NCBI RefSeq assembly: GCF_012641465.1 | Contig: NZ_JABAIK010000030.1 | Span: 1-32,127, forward strand | Length of the DNA stretch: 32,127 nt | From: Vibrio agarilyticus | GTDB lineage: Bacteria > Pseudomonadota > Gammaproteobacteria > Enterobacterales > Vibrionaceae | Direction: 5' to 3' | Part shown: one piece after another, positions 25,556 to 31,822 of the stretch | Layout of the letters: each line of letters opens with the position of its first letter | How positions within the stretch are numbered: the stretch's first letter is position 1 | The notes under the pieces: model-generated | Told to the model about the DNA's origin: nothing | Database searches by the model: none | The model's input: only the letters and a program-made list of their open reading frames with translations | Position numbers and translations under genes: made by a program

Positions 25556-25571
25556 TGTGATTGAGATCACA
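25556..25571. promoter_or_regulatory. CRP consensus site
   Basis: TGTGATTGAGATCACA matches the consensus TGTGA-N6-TCACA exactly. It lies right after the TetR-type gene and has no annotated gene within 300 bases downstream on the + strand. Confidence 0.65.
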
Positions 25572-25614
25572 ATTTTAGACTTTCAAATATTAACATTTTC
25601 TTAAAGTATCCCGA

Positions 25615-25640
25615 AGTCTCTATCAAGAGGCTTTTTTCTT
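25615..25640 (+). terminator. Rho-independent terminator after the TetR-type gene
   Basis: AGTCTCT, loop ATCA, AGAGGCT (one G-T pair), followed by five Ts and CTT. It lies about 67 bases past the TetR stop and about 50 bases past the CRP-type site. Confidence 0.65.
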
Positions 25641-25790
25641 GCCTCAAATTCCCAGTCTTAATATTCATACCGACGCGCTAAAATTTCTGCTCTGGAAAGA
25701 AATCGATTACATAATACGTCCTAGGATTTTTTTTGTGTGTAATGGTTTTGTTAAGTCCTGTTTTTAGGGGAAAATTAAAGAAAAATGTCA
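25641..25790. other. AT-rich intergenic stretch
   Basis: No gene, repeat or clear hairpin seen. It separates the TetR-type gene terminator from the promoter of the small-ORF unit at 25791. Confidence 0.5.
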
Positions 25791-25828
25791 TTGAGATACG
25801 AGTACGTATAGCTATAATGCGTTCTCGT
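25791..25828 (+). promoter_or_regulatory. Sigma70-type promoter with overlapping dyad
   Basis: -35 TTGAGA (25791-25796), 16-base spacer, -10 TATAAT (25813-25818). A 9-base near-perfect inverted repeat, ACGAGTACG and CGTTCTCGT (25798-25806 and 25820-25828), brackets the -10 box, so a repressor could occlude it. It drives the unit ending at the terminator at 26073-26099. Confidence 0.6.
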
Positions 25829-25948
25829 ACTTAATGAGGGTTTTTGGTCATTGTTGCTTCCGCACATGGTATTGCCGAGCAGAAAAATGCCAATTACCAA
25901 CTGTTTGGTCAATTTGTCAATAAATCCACACATAAGAGAGGCAGTATT

Positions 25949-26065
25949 ATGTTGGACAGAATACATCGAACTTGGATTGAAAGGTTATACCTAAAGGCGA
26001 AGTACAAACGGCAGGATGATTCAATTTTCAAAATCTATAAGTGGCAACGTAATGTTGGCAAATAA
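25949..26065 (+). CDS. Small basic protein (38 aa), unknown
   Basis: Encodes MLDRIHRTWIERLYLKAKYK followed by RQDDSIFKIYKWQRNVGK, rich in Lys, Arg and aromatic residues. It resembles no family I know. Support for being real: a strong promoter at 25791, GAGAGG eight to nine bases before ATG, and a terminator beginning eight bases after the stop. The frame is open back to TTG at 25844 (73 aa in total), where GAGGG precedes the TTG, so a longer product is possible. The unit could instead be a small RNA with an incidental ORF. The predicted peptide is amphipathic and positively charged, so it could act at a membrane or on nucleic acid (speculative). Confidence 0.45.
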   Translation: MLDRIHRTWIERLYLKAKYKRQDDSIFKIYKWQRNVGK

Positions 26066-26072
26066 ACGTACT

Positions 26073-26099
26073 GAAACCCATTCTTTGGGTTTTCTTTTC
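26073..26099 (+). terminator. Terminator of the small-ORF unit
   Basis: AAACCCA, loop TTCT, TTGGGTTT, then TCTTTTC. It begins eight bases after the stop of the 38-aa ORF. Confidence 0.75.
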
Positions 26100-26162
26100 G
26101 GCTAAGGGACTCGCTCTCTTATAACCTCGTCATAAATTCGCGCAATATATTCTCGCTGAACC

Positions 26163-26190
26163 GCGTATTTTGAGGTTACTTGGGTATAAA
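26163..26190. repeat. ERIC-like terminal fragment
   Basis: GCGTATTTTGAGGTTACTTG then GGTATAAA resembles the single termini at positions 48-72 and 5927-5953. It lies 30 bp upstream of the lipoprotein gene. Confidence 0.35.
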
Positions 26191-26217
26191 TAAACCGTAA
26201 TTAATAAGGTAGTAGCA

Positions 26218-26976
26218 GTGAAAAAGTTATTAGTAGCAGTAGCAGTATCTTCAAGTCTTCTTATGGGAGGTTGCGCAACCACTGCTGAATCTTTAGACCC
26301 TAGCGTTGTGACCATGAACAAGAAGATGATCTCAATGGAACGAGGCGTGGTTCTAATGGCTGATAATGTTCAGGCAAAACCGTCAGAAATGAATAAGTCA
26401 ACTCAAACCATGGGCGCGGCTCTTATTGGCGCTGGTGCTGCTACTGCGATTACTGGCAGTCACTACGATTCCGGTAGTGCTGCTGGTGCAGGTGCCGCGA
26501 TCGCGCTTGTTGGTTTAGCGACGATCATCGCAGGTGAAGTTTCCGACCAACCTGTTCCAGCAATGCGATACACCATTCAACTGATGGATGACAAACGCAC
26601 AATGACAGAAGTGATACAGGTTGTACCACAAGGTGAAGGAGCGCTGATCCAGAATCAGCCGATTTTTCTGAAGAGCTATTCAGATGGTTCGTCCTATATT
26701 TTTGCTGACAAAACTCAAGGCGTGATGTTTACCAAAGCTGAGGAAACGAACTTTTCAGGTGACGCTGAAGCACAAGCCAAAGAAGATCGCATTGCTGCAG
26801 AACAGGCGAAACAAGACGCCGAGGACAAGGCATGGGCGAAAGAGCAAATGCGTCGTCGGATCGAGGCTGAGACCAAAAAGCAAGAAACCATCTCAGATAA
26901 AACAGCAGATATCATCGATGCAAACAATGCGGCACTAAGCAAAGATCCAACACTGACTATCAACGTTAACAAATAA
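26218..26976 (+). CDS. Lipoprotein with glycine-rich hydrophobic segment, unknown
   Basis: Protein of 252 aa with a lipoprotein signal (MKKLLVAVAVSSSLLMGGC, lipobox LMGGC, lipid-modified Cys19). Residues about 65-105 form a Gly/Ala-rich hydrophobic hairpin (AALIGAGAATAITG, GSAAGAGAAIALVGLATIIA) like glycine-zipper segments of outer-membrane-associated proteins. The middle is beta-rich (YTIQLMDDKRTMTEVIQVVP), and the C-terminal third is a charged helix rich in Ala, Glu and Lys (EAQAKEDRIAAEQAKQDAED), probably coiled coil. Start GTG at 26218 is supported by AAGGT seven bases before. No named family is recognised. Two small membrane-protein genes follow on the same strand, so they may work together. 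Confidence 0.75.
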   Translation: MKKLLVAVAVSSSLLMGGCATTAESLDPSVVTMNKKMISMERGVVLMADNVQAKPSEMNKSTQTMGAALIGAGAATAITGSHYDSGSAAGAGAAIALVGLATIIAGEVSDQPVPAMRYTIQLMDDKRTMTEVIQVVPQGEGALIQNQPIFLKSYSDGSSYIFADKTQGVMFTKAEETNFSGDAEAQAKEDRIAAEQAKQDAEDKAWAKEQMRRRIEAETKKQETISDKTADIIDANNAALSKDPTLTINVNK

Positions 26977-26991
26977 CTAAATTGGCGATTC

Positions 26992-27015
26992 AGTAGCTCT
27001 AGCAATGGAGCTACT
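26992..27015 (+). other. Stable hairpin without T-run
   Basis: AGTAGCTC, 8-base loop, GAGCTACT: perfect 8-bp stem 16 bases after the lipoprotein stop. No U-run follows, so it may be an mRNA 3'-stabilising or attenuating structure between the lipoprotein and the next gene. Confidence 0.45.
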
Positions 27016-27121
27016 CGATAAATAAAGCAAGGCGATACTGCGAACTATCCTCCATAAGCAATTGGTAAAAGAATTTCAATATCATCGTGTGGAATTGACA
27101 AATAAAGATAAGAGGCGAATT

Positions 27122-27550
27122 GTGAAAGAAAAATTATTGAAAGCCCAACAAGAGCAAGACACCAAAATTCTCAAAAAACGGCAGTCAAAAATTGATTCGG
27201 CCACAAAAAAGACATACCAAAAGAAAATGGTTAAACATATTTCTGCATTTTTCGTCATGACAATTTCAGTCAATGTAAACCTAAATGCTTTTTTGATTTG
27301 TTTGGTTATCTATTTCATCACTCTATTTATTCCACTGATGCTTATCAATGTAAGAAGATCAAGAAACATAAATGGCGCTCACGTTAAGGAAGGGGCATTT
27401 GTTCTGAGCGACAATTGGAGCGCACCTGTCGTATTACCAACATTAATCACAGCTTGTTTATTCGTCGCCGATGCTGCTTTGGTCAAAGTTGGCGCACCTT
27501 TCTTTGGCTTATTATCCGCAATGTATATTTTTAGATTAGCTAAGAAATAA
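27122..27550 (+). CDS. Small membrane protein with basic N-terminal helix, unknown
   Basis: Protein of about 142 aa (162 if TTG at 27062 is used). The N-terminal part is highly charged and helical (KEKLLKAQQEQDTKILKKRQ, then KIDSATKKTYQKK). Hydrophobic segments follow: HISAFFVMTISVNV with LNAFLICLVIYFITLFIPLM, then VVLPTLITACLFVADAAL and VGAPFFGLLSAMYIF. The start is uncertain: AGAGG at 27111-27115 supports GTG at 27122; the longer TTG start has no Shine-Dalgarno sequence. No family is recognised. The 55-aa membrane protein gene begins nine bases after its stop, so the two are co-transcribed. The base composition is AT-rich relative to the left part of the window. Confidence 0.55.
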   Translation: MKEKLLKAQQEQDTKILKKRQSKIDSATKKTYQKKMVKHISAFFVMTISVNVNLNAFLICLVIYFITLFIPLMLINVRRSRNINGAHVKEGAFVLSDNWSAPVVLPTLITACLFVADAALVKVGAPFFGLLSAMYIFRLAKK

Positions 27551-27559
27551 GGAAAGAAT

Positions 27560-27727
27560 ATGAATGAAGTTTTAATACATTACGCTATTATCTGGGCAGG
27601 GGTTAGCTTAGTTGGCGGTATCGTTGGTCGTCTATTTGGATGCAGCTTTTTTAAGAGCGCATTCACCATAGGTGGTCTATATTTGTTATGGGTTATTGTA
27701 AAGGCTGCAACTCGTAAGAGCTATTAA
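27560..27727 (+). CDS. 55-aa membrane protein, unknown
   Basis: Starts MNEVLIHYAIIWAGVSLVGG and ends VKAATRKSY. Two hydrophobic helices (residues about 6-22 and 34-48) are linked by a short basic turn (GRLFGCSFFKSA), giving a hairpin membrane protein with a basic C-terminus. GGAAAG (27551-27556) three bases before ATG is a good ribosome-binding site, and the gene follows the previous one by nine bases, so translation is plausible. It is too short for most gene callers. Two terminators (27741 and 27834) follow. No family is recognised. Confidence 0.6.
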   Translation: MNEVLIHYAIIWAGVSLVGGIVGRLFGCSFFKSAFTIGGLYLLWVIVKAATRKSY

Positions 27728-27740
27728 ATGCAAATGATTT

Positions 27741-27764
27741 AGTGCTTTTTTCTCGGCACTTTTT
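27741..27764 (+). terminator. Rho-independent terminator
   Basis: AGTGC, loop TTTTTTCTCG, GCACT, followed by TTTT. It lies 14 bases after the 55-aa gene stop. Confidence 0.6.
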
Positions 27765-27833
27765 ATTGAATGAGTAGTCTAGAAAAGCAACAACTTCTCG
27801 TTACTATAGCGAACCAAATTACCCATATTTGAC

Positions 27834-27865
27834 AAAAAGCGAACCTGTTTGGGATCGCTTTTTTG
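27834..27865. terminator. Bidirectional terminator
   Basis: AAAAAGCGAACC, loop TGTTTG, GGATCGCTTTTTT. It can end the + strand membrane-protein transcript and, read from the other side, the yjhX-like transcript ending at 27975. The rest of 27866-27974 shows no gene. Confidence 0.75.
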
Positions 27866-27974
27866 ATATTAAAATAAATTTCTGGCTGTGACGCTTTATT
27901 GTATCAGTAACTAATTATCTCATTGGAATTGCGCGATTCATACGACAGTCCTTGAAATTTTTACCTATAGACAA

Positions 27975-28232
27975 TTAACGCTGATTCATCTGCGCTTGAA
28001 CAGATGTCGCGCCAAGTTGCGTGATACGGTAAGGTTTTCCGCCCTTAGAGCTGATTAGCTTTTTACTTTTCAGCTTTTTAAAGGTTTCCATCGTGCAGTT
28101 AGATAAGCCATAGCCTTCTCTTGTAAAGCAGATTATTTCGGTTAACTTTCCATCTTCATTTAAATAACGACGGATTTCACCGCCCATTGCGAGTGTATGA
28201 AGTACGCGTTGTTCTTGTTTTGAGATATTCAA
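27975..28232 (-). CDS. yjhX: YjhX/TopAI family protein (UPF0386), probable toxin
   Basis: Protein of 85 aa, the exact family length. Family landmarks: MNISKQEQRVLHTLAMGGEI at the N-terminus, CFTREGYGLSNCTMETFKKL in the middle, and SKKLISSKGGKPYRITQLGA near the end. In E. coli, YjhX (TopAI) inhibits DNA topoisomerase I and is neutralised by the GNAT-type protein YjhQ. The start is TTG at 28232 with GGAG seven bases upstream; a weak start is in keeping with a toxin needing low expression. Here a GNAT gene lies upstream on the same strand, separated by an ERIC-like deletion derivative, which may alter co-transcription. Assignment to family is firm; toxicity is inferred. Confidence 0.82.
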   Translation of the reverse strand: MNISKQEQRVLHTLAMGGEIRRYLNEDGKLTEIICFTREGYGLSNCTMETFKKLKSKKLISSKGGKPYRITQLGATSVQAQMNQR

Positions 28233-28275
28233 AGGATCGCTCCGTTTATAGATTAAATTATTCCTCTTGGTGGTT

Positions 28276-28352
28276 TATACCCGTCCCACTTGAAGTTGCA
28301 GCACCTTTGCTCGTTTGTCGCCTACCTGTATCTTCAAGTAGTTTTGGGCATA
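28276..28352. repeat. ERIC-like deletion derivative (77 bp)
   Basis: Left end TATACCCGTCCCACTTGAAG, right end TCTTCAAGTAGTTTTGGGCA then TA; the centre (about 60 bp) is missing, joining GCAGCACC to TTTGCTCGTTTGTCGCCTAC. It sits between the GNAT gene and yjhX. On the minus strand its end provides GGGTATAAAC, a possible -10 for yjhX. Confidence 0.75.
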
Positions 28353-28439
28353 TTAATACTATGTTTGTTGCTTACAGCATCAAACACGCGCTGATACAAT
28401 ACTAATGAGTGGTTTAATCAAAAAATTACCTTAATGTTT

Positions 28440-28943
28440 CTAAATTTGGTCGTCCGGGTTGCTCCACATAATCGGGTTGGCAAATACGCCTTTAATACTG
28501 GATGACGACTTACCAGCAGCCGCAAGCACGCCTGGTGTTAACTCGCGCGCAAACCAAAAATCTGGCGACTCACCTGTGCCGATAGGCAACGCGACATTAT
28601 GTTTCGCGTTGAAGCGCCGAGCGTAATGTTTTGGATCGCCCAACACAAAAATGACATCAGCGTCTAATTCGCTTTCCGCTTGCGCCATTAATTTGGTGGC
28701 ATAACCTTTACCTTGATATTCCGGTAATACCGCCAAAGGCGCTAATACAAAACACTTTAGGTTAGGCGCATTATCAATGGTGATGGGGGTGTAACATGCG
28801 TGTGCGACACCTTGGTACACAATGGAATAATTACCTTCAGCGATTAAATCTTCGGCAAACTGTGCGTACAATTTTGCGTGTGCTTCTGTATAAAAATCGT
28901 CTGCATTAAATGCTTCAAACTGGATTTGATAGGGTGTTTTCAT
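28440..28943 (-). CDS. GNAT-family N-acetyltransferase (possible YjhQ-like partner)
   Basis: Protein of about 167 aa. The acetyl-CoA motif A is clear: LAPLAVLPEYQGKGYATKLM (about residues 72-91), with Q/R-x-x-G-x-G/A as QGKGYA. It is followed by ADVIFVLGDPKHYARRFNA, like YhbS/YjhQ-type GNAT proteins. Cytosolic. The longest frame starts at TTG 28961, but GGAA six bases before ATG at 28943 fits better. It is downstream of a TetR-type gene on the same strand and upstream of yjhX. By analogy with E. coli yjhX-yjhQ it may be the antitoxin, but a general metabolite acetyltransferase controlled by the TetR protein is equally possible. Confidence 0.78.
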   Translation of the reverse strand: MKTPYQIQFEAFNADDFYTEAHAKLYAQFAEDLIAEGNYSIVYQGVAHACYTPITIDNAPNLKCFVLAPLAVLPEYQGKGYATKLMAQAESELDADVIFVLGDPKHYARRFNAKHNVALPIGTGESPDFWFARELTPGVLAAAGKSSSSIKGVFANPIMWSNPDDQI

Positions 28944-28960
28944 CATATGTTCCAATTTCA

Positions 28961-28978
28961 ACCGAATGGTCGGTCAGT
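28961..28978. promoter_or_regulatory. TetR-type dyad before the GNAT gene
   Basis: ACCGA-ATGG-TCGGT (28961-28974) followed by CAGT, about 18 bp upstream of the GNAT start. It resembles the dyad upstream of the TetR gene (29591-29608), so both are probably bound by that protein. Confidence 0.5.
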
Positions 28979-29028
28979 TGTTTGTTCAAAAAAATCACGC
29001 AGTTTGAAGTGCGTGATCATCAGCGACG

Positions 29029-29568
29029 TTAGCAGTACTTTTTCGCAAATTCTTGCTTGATTTCGTTGATTGGAAAATCGTCATTGAGCAGATAATTCAT
29101 TGCTATGCCATCAATCTCGGCAATAAACATTTTGGTGATGAGCGCTGGGTTTTCATACCCAAGCGCACGAAATACGGCTTCTGTTGACATCTGTAGTCCG
29201 TGGTATCTTTCTTCAATCAAATCAACCACAATCGCTCTTGTGGTAGGGTGAACCATCACACTAAAGTTAAATTGATACATCTTGCGATGTTGCGGCTTCA
29301 TCATGCCGTCAAAAATAGAGTCGATTAATGACGCCATTCGAATGTCATTAACAGCAACATTTGCATCTTGATGATCGGCCTCTTCGATGATCGATGTGAT
29401 GTGTACAAACACTTCTCTGAGCAGATCATCTTTGTTCTTGAAATGGTGAAAGATAAGCCCTTTGGAAACCTCGGCTTCTTCGCAGATCAATGAAATAGGT
29501 GTTTTTTCAAACCCATGTGTCGCGAATAAACGCGTCGCAACGTCAATAATCTTCTGTCTTTTGTCCAT
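29029..29568 (-). CDS. TetR/AcrR-family transcriptional regulator
   Basis: Protein of 179 aa. The HTH at residues about 20-50 has the classic family sequence (LFATHGFEKTPISLICEEAE then VSKGLIFHHFKNKDDLL), and the remainder is the helical ligand/dimerisation domain. The longest frame begins at GTG 29577; AAGTGA five bases upstream supports ATG at 29568. A 6-6-6 dyad lies 23 bp upstream and a similar dyad lies between this gene and the GNAT gene downstream, suggesting autoregulation and control of the GNAT gene. The ligand is unknown. Confidence 0.9.
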   Translation of the reverse strand: MDKRQKIIDVATRLFATHGFEKTPISLICEEAEVSKGLIFHHFKNKDDLLREVFVHITSIIEEADHQDANVAVNDIRMASLIDSIFDGMMKPQHRKMYQFNFSVMVHPTTRAIVVDLIEERYHGLQMSTEAVFRALGYENPALITKMFIAEIDGIAMNYLLNDDFPINEIKQEFAKKYC

Positions 29569-29590
29569 ACTGTTCACTTGTCACACACCT

Positions 29591-29608
29591 ACCGACTGTT
29601 TGGTCGGT
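29591..29608. promoter_or_regulatory. TetR operator-like dyad upstream of its own gene
   Basis: ACCGAC, spacer TGTTTG, GTCGGT: perfect 6-6-6 inverted repeat 23 bp before the TetR start codon. It shares the ACCGA/TCGGT arms with the dyad at 28961. Confidence 0.6.
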
Positions 29609-29644
29609 TTTTAATTTAGAGCTACTAAGTGATCTTGTCAAGCT

Positions 29645-29690
29645 ATTTACGGATACTCGAACGACTTCAAGTCAAATGGGTATAAATGAT
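29645..29690. repeat. ERIC-like terminal fragment
   Basis: CTCGAACGACTTCAAGTCAA then ATGGGTATAAATG follows the right-end pattern (CTTCAAG...GGGTATA). Only one end is present. Confidence 0.35.
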
Positions 29691-29803
29691 ATAGATACAA
29701 TTGTTGGCTTGCGTGAATGCATAAACGCTCTGTTTAACCCGTAATGCTCGCTTTCCCCGGCGCAACTCAGAGTGATTCTTACCGGATGTGTGATATAACC
29801 CAA

Positions 29804-29832
29804 TGATTAGTAAAGGGATCACTGCGTATAAT
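29804..29832 (+). promoter_or_regulatory. Sigma70-type promoter candidate for the nucleotidase gene
   Basis: -10 TATAAT at 29827-29832 with a weak -35 (TGATTA at 29804-29809) 17 bases upstream. This gives a leader of about 75 bases before GTG at 29914. The rest of 29690-29913 shows no gene. Confidence 0.4.
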
Positions 29833-29913
29833 GTGTTCAATAAGCGAAAAGGATGGCTGTGTGTTAAATAGATGTCTGTTTAATACGCTGTTTACTGGCA
29901 GGAGGAATTTTAA

Positions 29914-30852
29914 GTGCCATATGATTTAACAAAAAGACTTGTTGTTGGATTATCTTCCAGCGCACTCTTTGATCTACAAGATTCTGATGAGATTTTTAGG
30001 TCTAAAGGTGAAGATATTTATAGATATTACCAAAGAGAAAAGCAGGATGAGCCTCTCGCAAAAGGAGTAGCTTTTCCGTTTGTTCGTCGTCTATTGAAGT
30101 TAAACGAGTTACGCCCTGAAGATCCTCCGGTCGAAGTTATTCTACTCTCGCGGAATGACCCTGATACAGGGTTACGGGTAATGAATTCAATAGAACATTA
30201 TGGGTTGGGGATGACCAGAGCAGTTTTTCTTCAAGGAAAGTCGCCCTACATTTATATTCCTGCATTCGATATTGAGTTGTTTTTATCCGCAAACTATCAA
30301 GATGTTCGCCAAGCAGTGCTGGCAGGTTACCCTGCAGGACAAATACTCAAAGGGGATATTACGGATGACACTGATGATCTGGAGTTAAGGATTGCTTTTG
30401 ACTTTGATGGGGTGATTGCGGACGATGAAGCAGAAGGGATTTATCAGAACTCAGGTCAATTAGCAGATTTTCATACACATGAATCAGAGTTAGTAAATGT
30501 GCCGCACAACCCTGGACCACTCAAAAAATTTTTGCAACGGATCTCCGATATTCAAAAACTTGAATCTAAAAAAGAGAACGAAGATCCAACGTATTCACCC
30601 ATGCTAAAGGTCTCTATCGTAACAGCACGAAATGCTCCTTCACATAAACGAGTAATTAATACAATGCGTGTATGGGATATTTCTGTGAACGAAGCATTTT
30701 TTATGGGTGGGGTAGAAAAGTCGAAAGTACTAAATATACTCAAACCCCATATGTTCTTTGACGACCAAAAACTACACCTGAAACCATCTTCATCTATATT
30801 GCCTTCTGTCCATATACCATTTGGGGTGGCAAACGAAGACAAAGCCAGTTAG
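29914..30852 (+). CDS. Cytosolic 5'-nucleotidase I (NT5C1)-like protein
   Basis: Protein of 312 aa that follows the bacterial 5'-nucleotidase (cN-I, NT5C1A-like) family along its length: RLVVGLSSSALFDLQDSDEI, DEPLAKGVAFPFVRRLLKLN, VEVILLSRNDPDTGLRVMNS, IEHYGLGMTRAVFLQGKSPY, FLSANYQDVRQAVLAGYPAG. The HAD-type nucleophile motif is AFDFDGVIADDEAE (about residues 162-175), with later motifs TARNAP and FFDDQKLH. The predicted reaction is hydrolysis of nucleoside 5'-monophosphates such as AMP. GTG start at 29914 is backed by AGGAGG eight bases upstream. It is an orphan gene in AT-rich accessory DNA; relatives occur in mobile regions, so acquisition by transfer is plausible. An effect on nucleotide pools during phage infection is only a speculation. 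Confidence 0.85.
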   Translation: MPYDLTKRLVVGLSSSALFDLQDSDEIFRSKGEDIYRYYQREKQDEPLAKGVAFPFVRRLLKLNELRPEDPPVEVILLSRNDPDTGLRVMNSIEHYGLGMTRAVFLQGKSPYIYIPAFDIELFLSANYQDVRQAVLAGYPAGQILKGDITDDTDDLELRIAFDFDGVIADDEAEGIYQNSGQLADFHTHESELVNVPHNPGPLKKFLQRISDIQKLESKKENEDPTYSPMLKVSIVTARNAPSHKRVINTMRVWDISVNEAFFMGGVEKSKVLNILKPHMFFDDQKLHLKPSSSILPSVHIPFGVANEDKAS

Positions 30853-30874
30853 CAAACGACTATGGCGTCAATGA

Positions 30875-31026
30875 CTAATTTTTAGCTGTATTTTCATCCC
30901 ACATGACGCCACCTTCATCTTTAGCATTGAATTTAATACCACGACCATATTGCAAACACAGTCAATGCTGGCGACTTTCTCGGGCTTTTCTGCTTCAACA
31001 AGCCGCTTACATGTCGCTTTTAAAAT
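30875..31026 (-). pseudogene. Frameshifted remnant of a small gene
   Basis: On the minus strand one frame reads ILKATCKRLVEAEKPEKVAS followed by IDCVCN, and a frame shifted by one base continues CQYGRGIKFNAKDEGG then VMWDENTAKN and a TAG stop at 30875-30877. The two fragments join at the same point and both have natural protein composition, suggesting one broken gene. No family is recognised and no start codon is present. Confidence 0.35.
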
Positions 31027-31039
31027 CGGCTAGTGTTAA

Positions 31040-31537
31040 TTAGCCTAAGCTTGCTCTCACATCAGCAATAGTGATGAAGAGTTTATTTTCAGCGTCTTCA
31101 AATGATTGAAAACCATAGTGTTCATAGAAGTGTTTCGCACCGCCCTTGGCGTCAACGATAACAACCGGAAATGCAACGCTATCACTAGCAGCTAATAGCT
31201 TTCTCAGTGCGTCGATAAGCAGCCACTCACCAAAGCCTTTCCCTTTGTATCGGTTATCGACAGCAAGGCGGGCAATCAGACCTCCTGAGGTGGATGATTG
31301 GTGCTTTTTTTGTAATTTATCGGGCAATGCTTTTAAGTCAATTGGTGTCATTGTTAGCGTATAAAAGCCGATGACATGTGAGTTGTCGCTGTCATCTTCT
31401 AAAACAAACGTTCTGGTGTTGTCTTTTTTGGCTTGCTGACTCGCCATTACTTTTAAGTAATTATTGAGAGCTTCGATGCCACAGTTGAATCGGTTTCTAT
31501 CGTGTTTAGCTTTATCTAGAAGTACCGTATTCATCAT
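31040..31537 (-). CDS. GNAT-family toxin, TacT/AtaT-like
   Basis: Protein of 165 aa with the features of type II toxin acetyltransferases: N-terminal KAKHDRNRFNCGIEALNNYL (the D/F-C-G pattern with paired hydrophobics), FVLEDDSDNSHVIGFYTLTM, the acetyl-CoA loop LIARLAVDNRYKGKGFGEWL (R-x-x-G-x-G as YKGKGFG), and YEHYGFQSFEDA near the C-terminus. TacT-type toxins acetylate aminoacyl-tRNA and stop translation. The ATG at 31535-31537 overlaps the stop of the DUF1778 antitoxin gene by four bases (ATGA), typical of these operons. Family assignment is firm; the target tRNA is unknown. Confidence 0.9.
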   Translation of the reverse strand: MMNTVLLDKAKHDRNRFNCGIEALNNYLKVMASQQAKKDNTRTFVLEDDSDNSHVIGFYTLTMTPIDLKALPDKLQKKHQSSTSGGLIARLAVDNRYKGKGFGEWLLIDALRKLLAASDSVAFPVVIVDAKGGAKHFYEHYGFQSFEDAENKLFITIADVRASLG

Positions 31538-31806
31538 TGCGTTTTGCTCTCGTATCGATCAGCAGCAGCTTTGAGTTTTGAGTTTTGTGTAGCAGGGCGG
31601 TCTAAAGCTTCCATGAGTAACATCGCATCAGCTTGGTTCAGTTTTAAAGCCTCTTCACGTTCAATGACTTGTTTCGCTTTTTCGATTGCAGCGCTTAGAA
31701 CAAATGAGTTGATGCTAGACATACCGGAGATCGCGGCAGCCTTAGTCAGTAAGTCTTGTGTATCGACATCAACTCTAGCAGTGATGCGAGGCAAAGTAGC
31801 AGCCAT
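31534..31806 (-). CDS. DUF1778 ribbon-helix-helix antitoxin, TacA-like
   Basis: Protein of 90 aa. The N-terminal ribbon-helix-helix (PRITARVDVDTQDLLTKAAA, ISGMSSINSFVLSAAIEKAK) is the DUF1778 DNA-binding domain; the C-terminal tail (EALDRPATQNSKLKAAADRY) is the toxin-wrapping segment. It binds and neutralises the downstream GNAT toxin and represses the operon. The upstream DNA (31823-31893) contains two similar 15-bp motifs likely bound by this protein. The gene comes first and the toxin second, the usual order. Confidence 0.9.
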   Translation of the reverse strand: MAATLPRITARVDVDTQDLLTKAAAISGMSSINSFVLSAAIEKAKQVIEREEALKLNQADAMLLMEALDRPATQNSKLKAAADRYESKTQ

Positions 31807-31822
31807 AATGTTATATCCTGTT

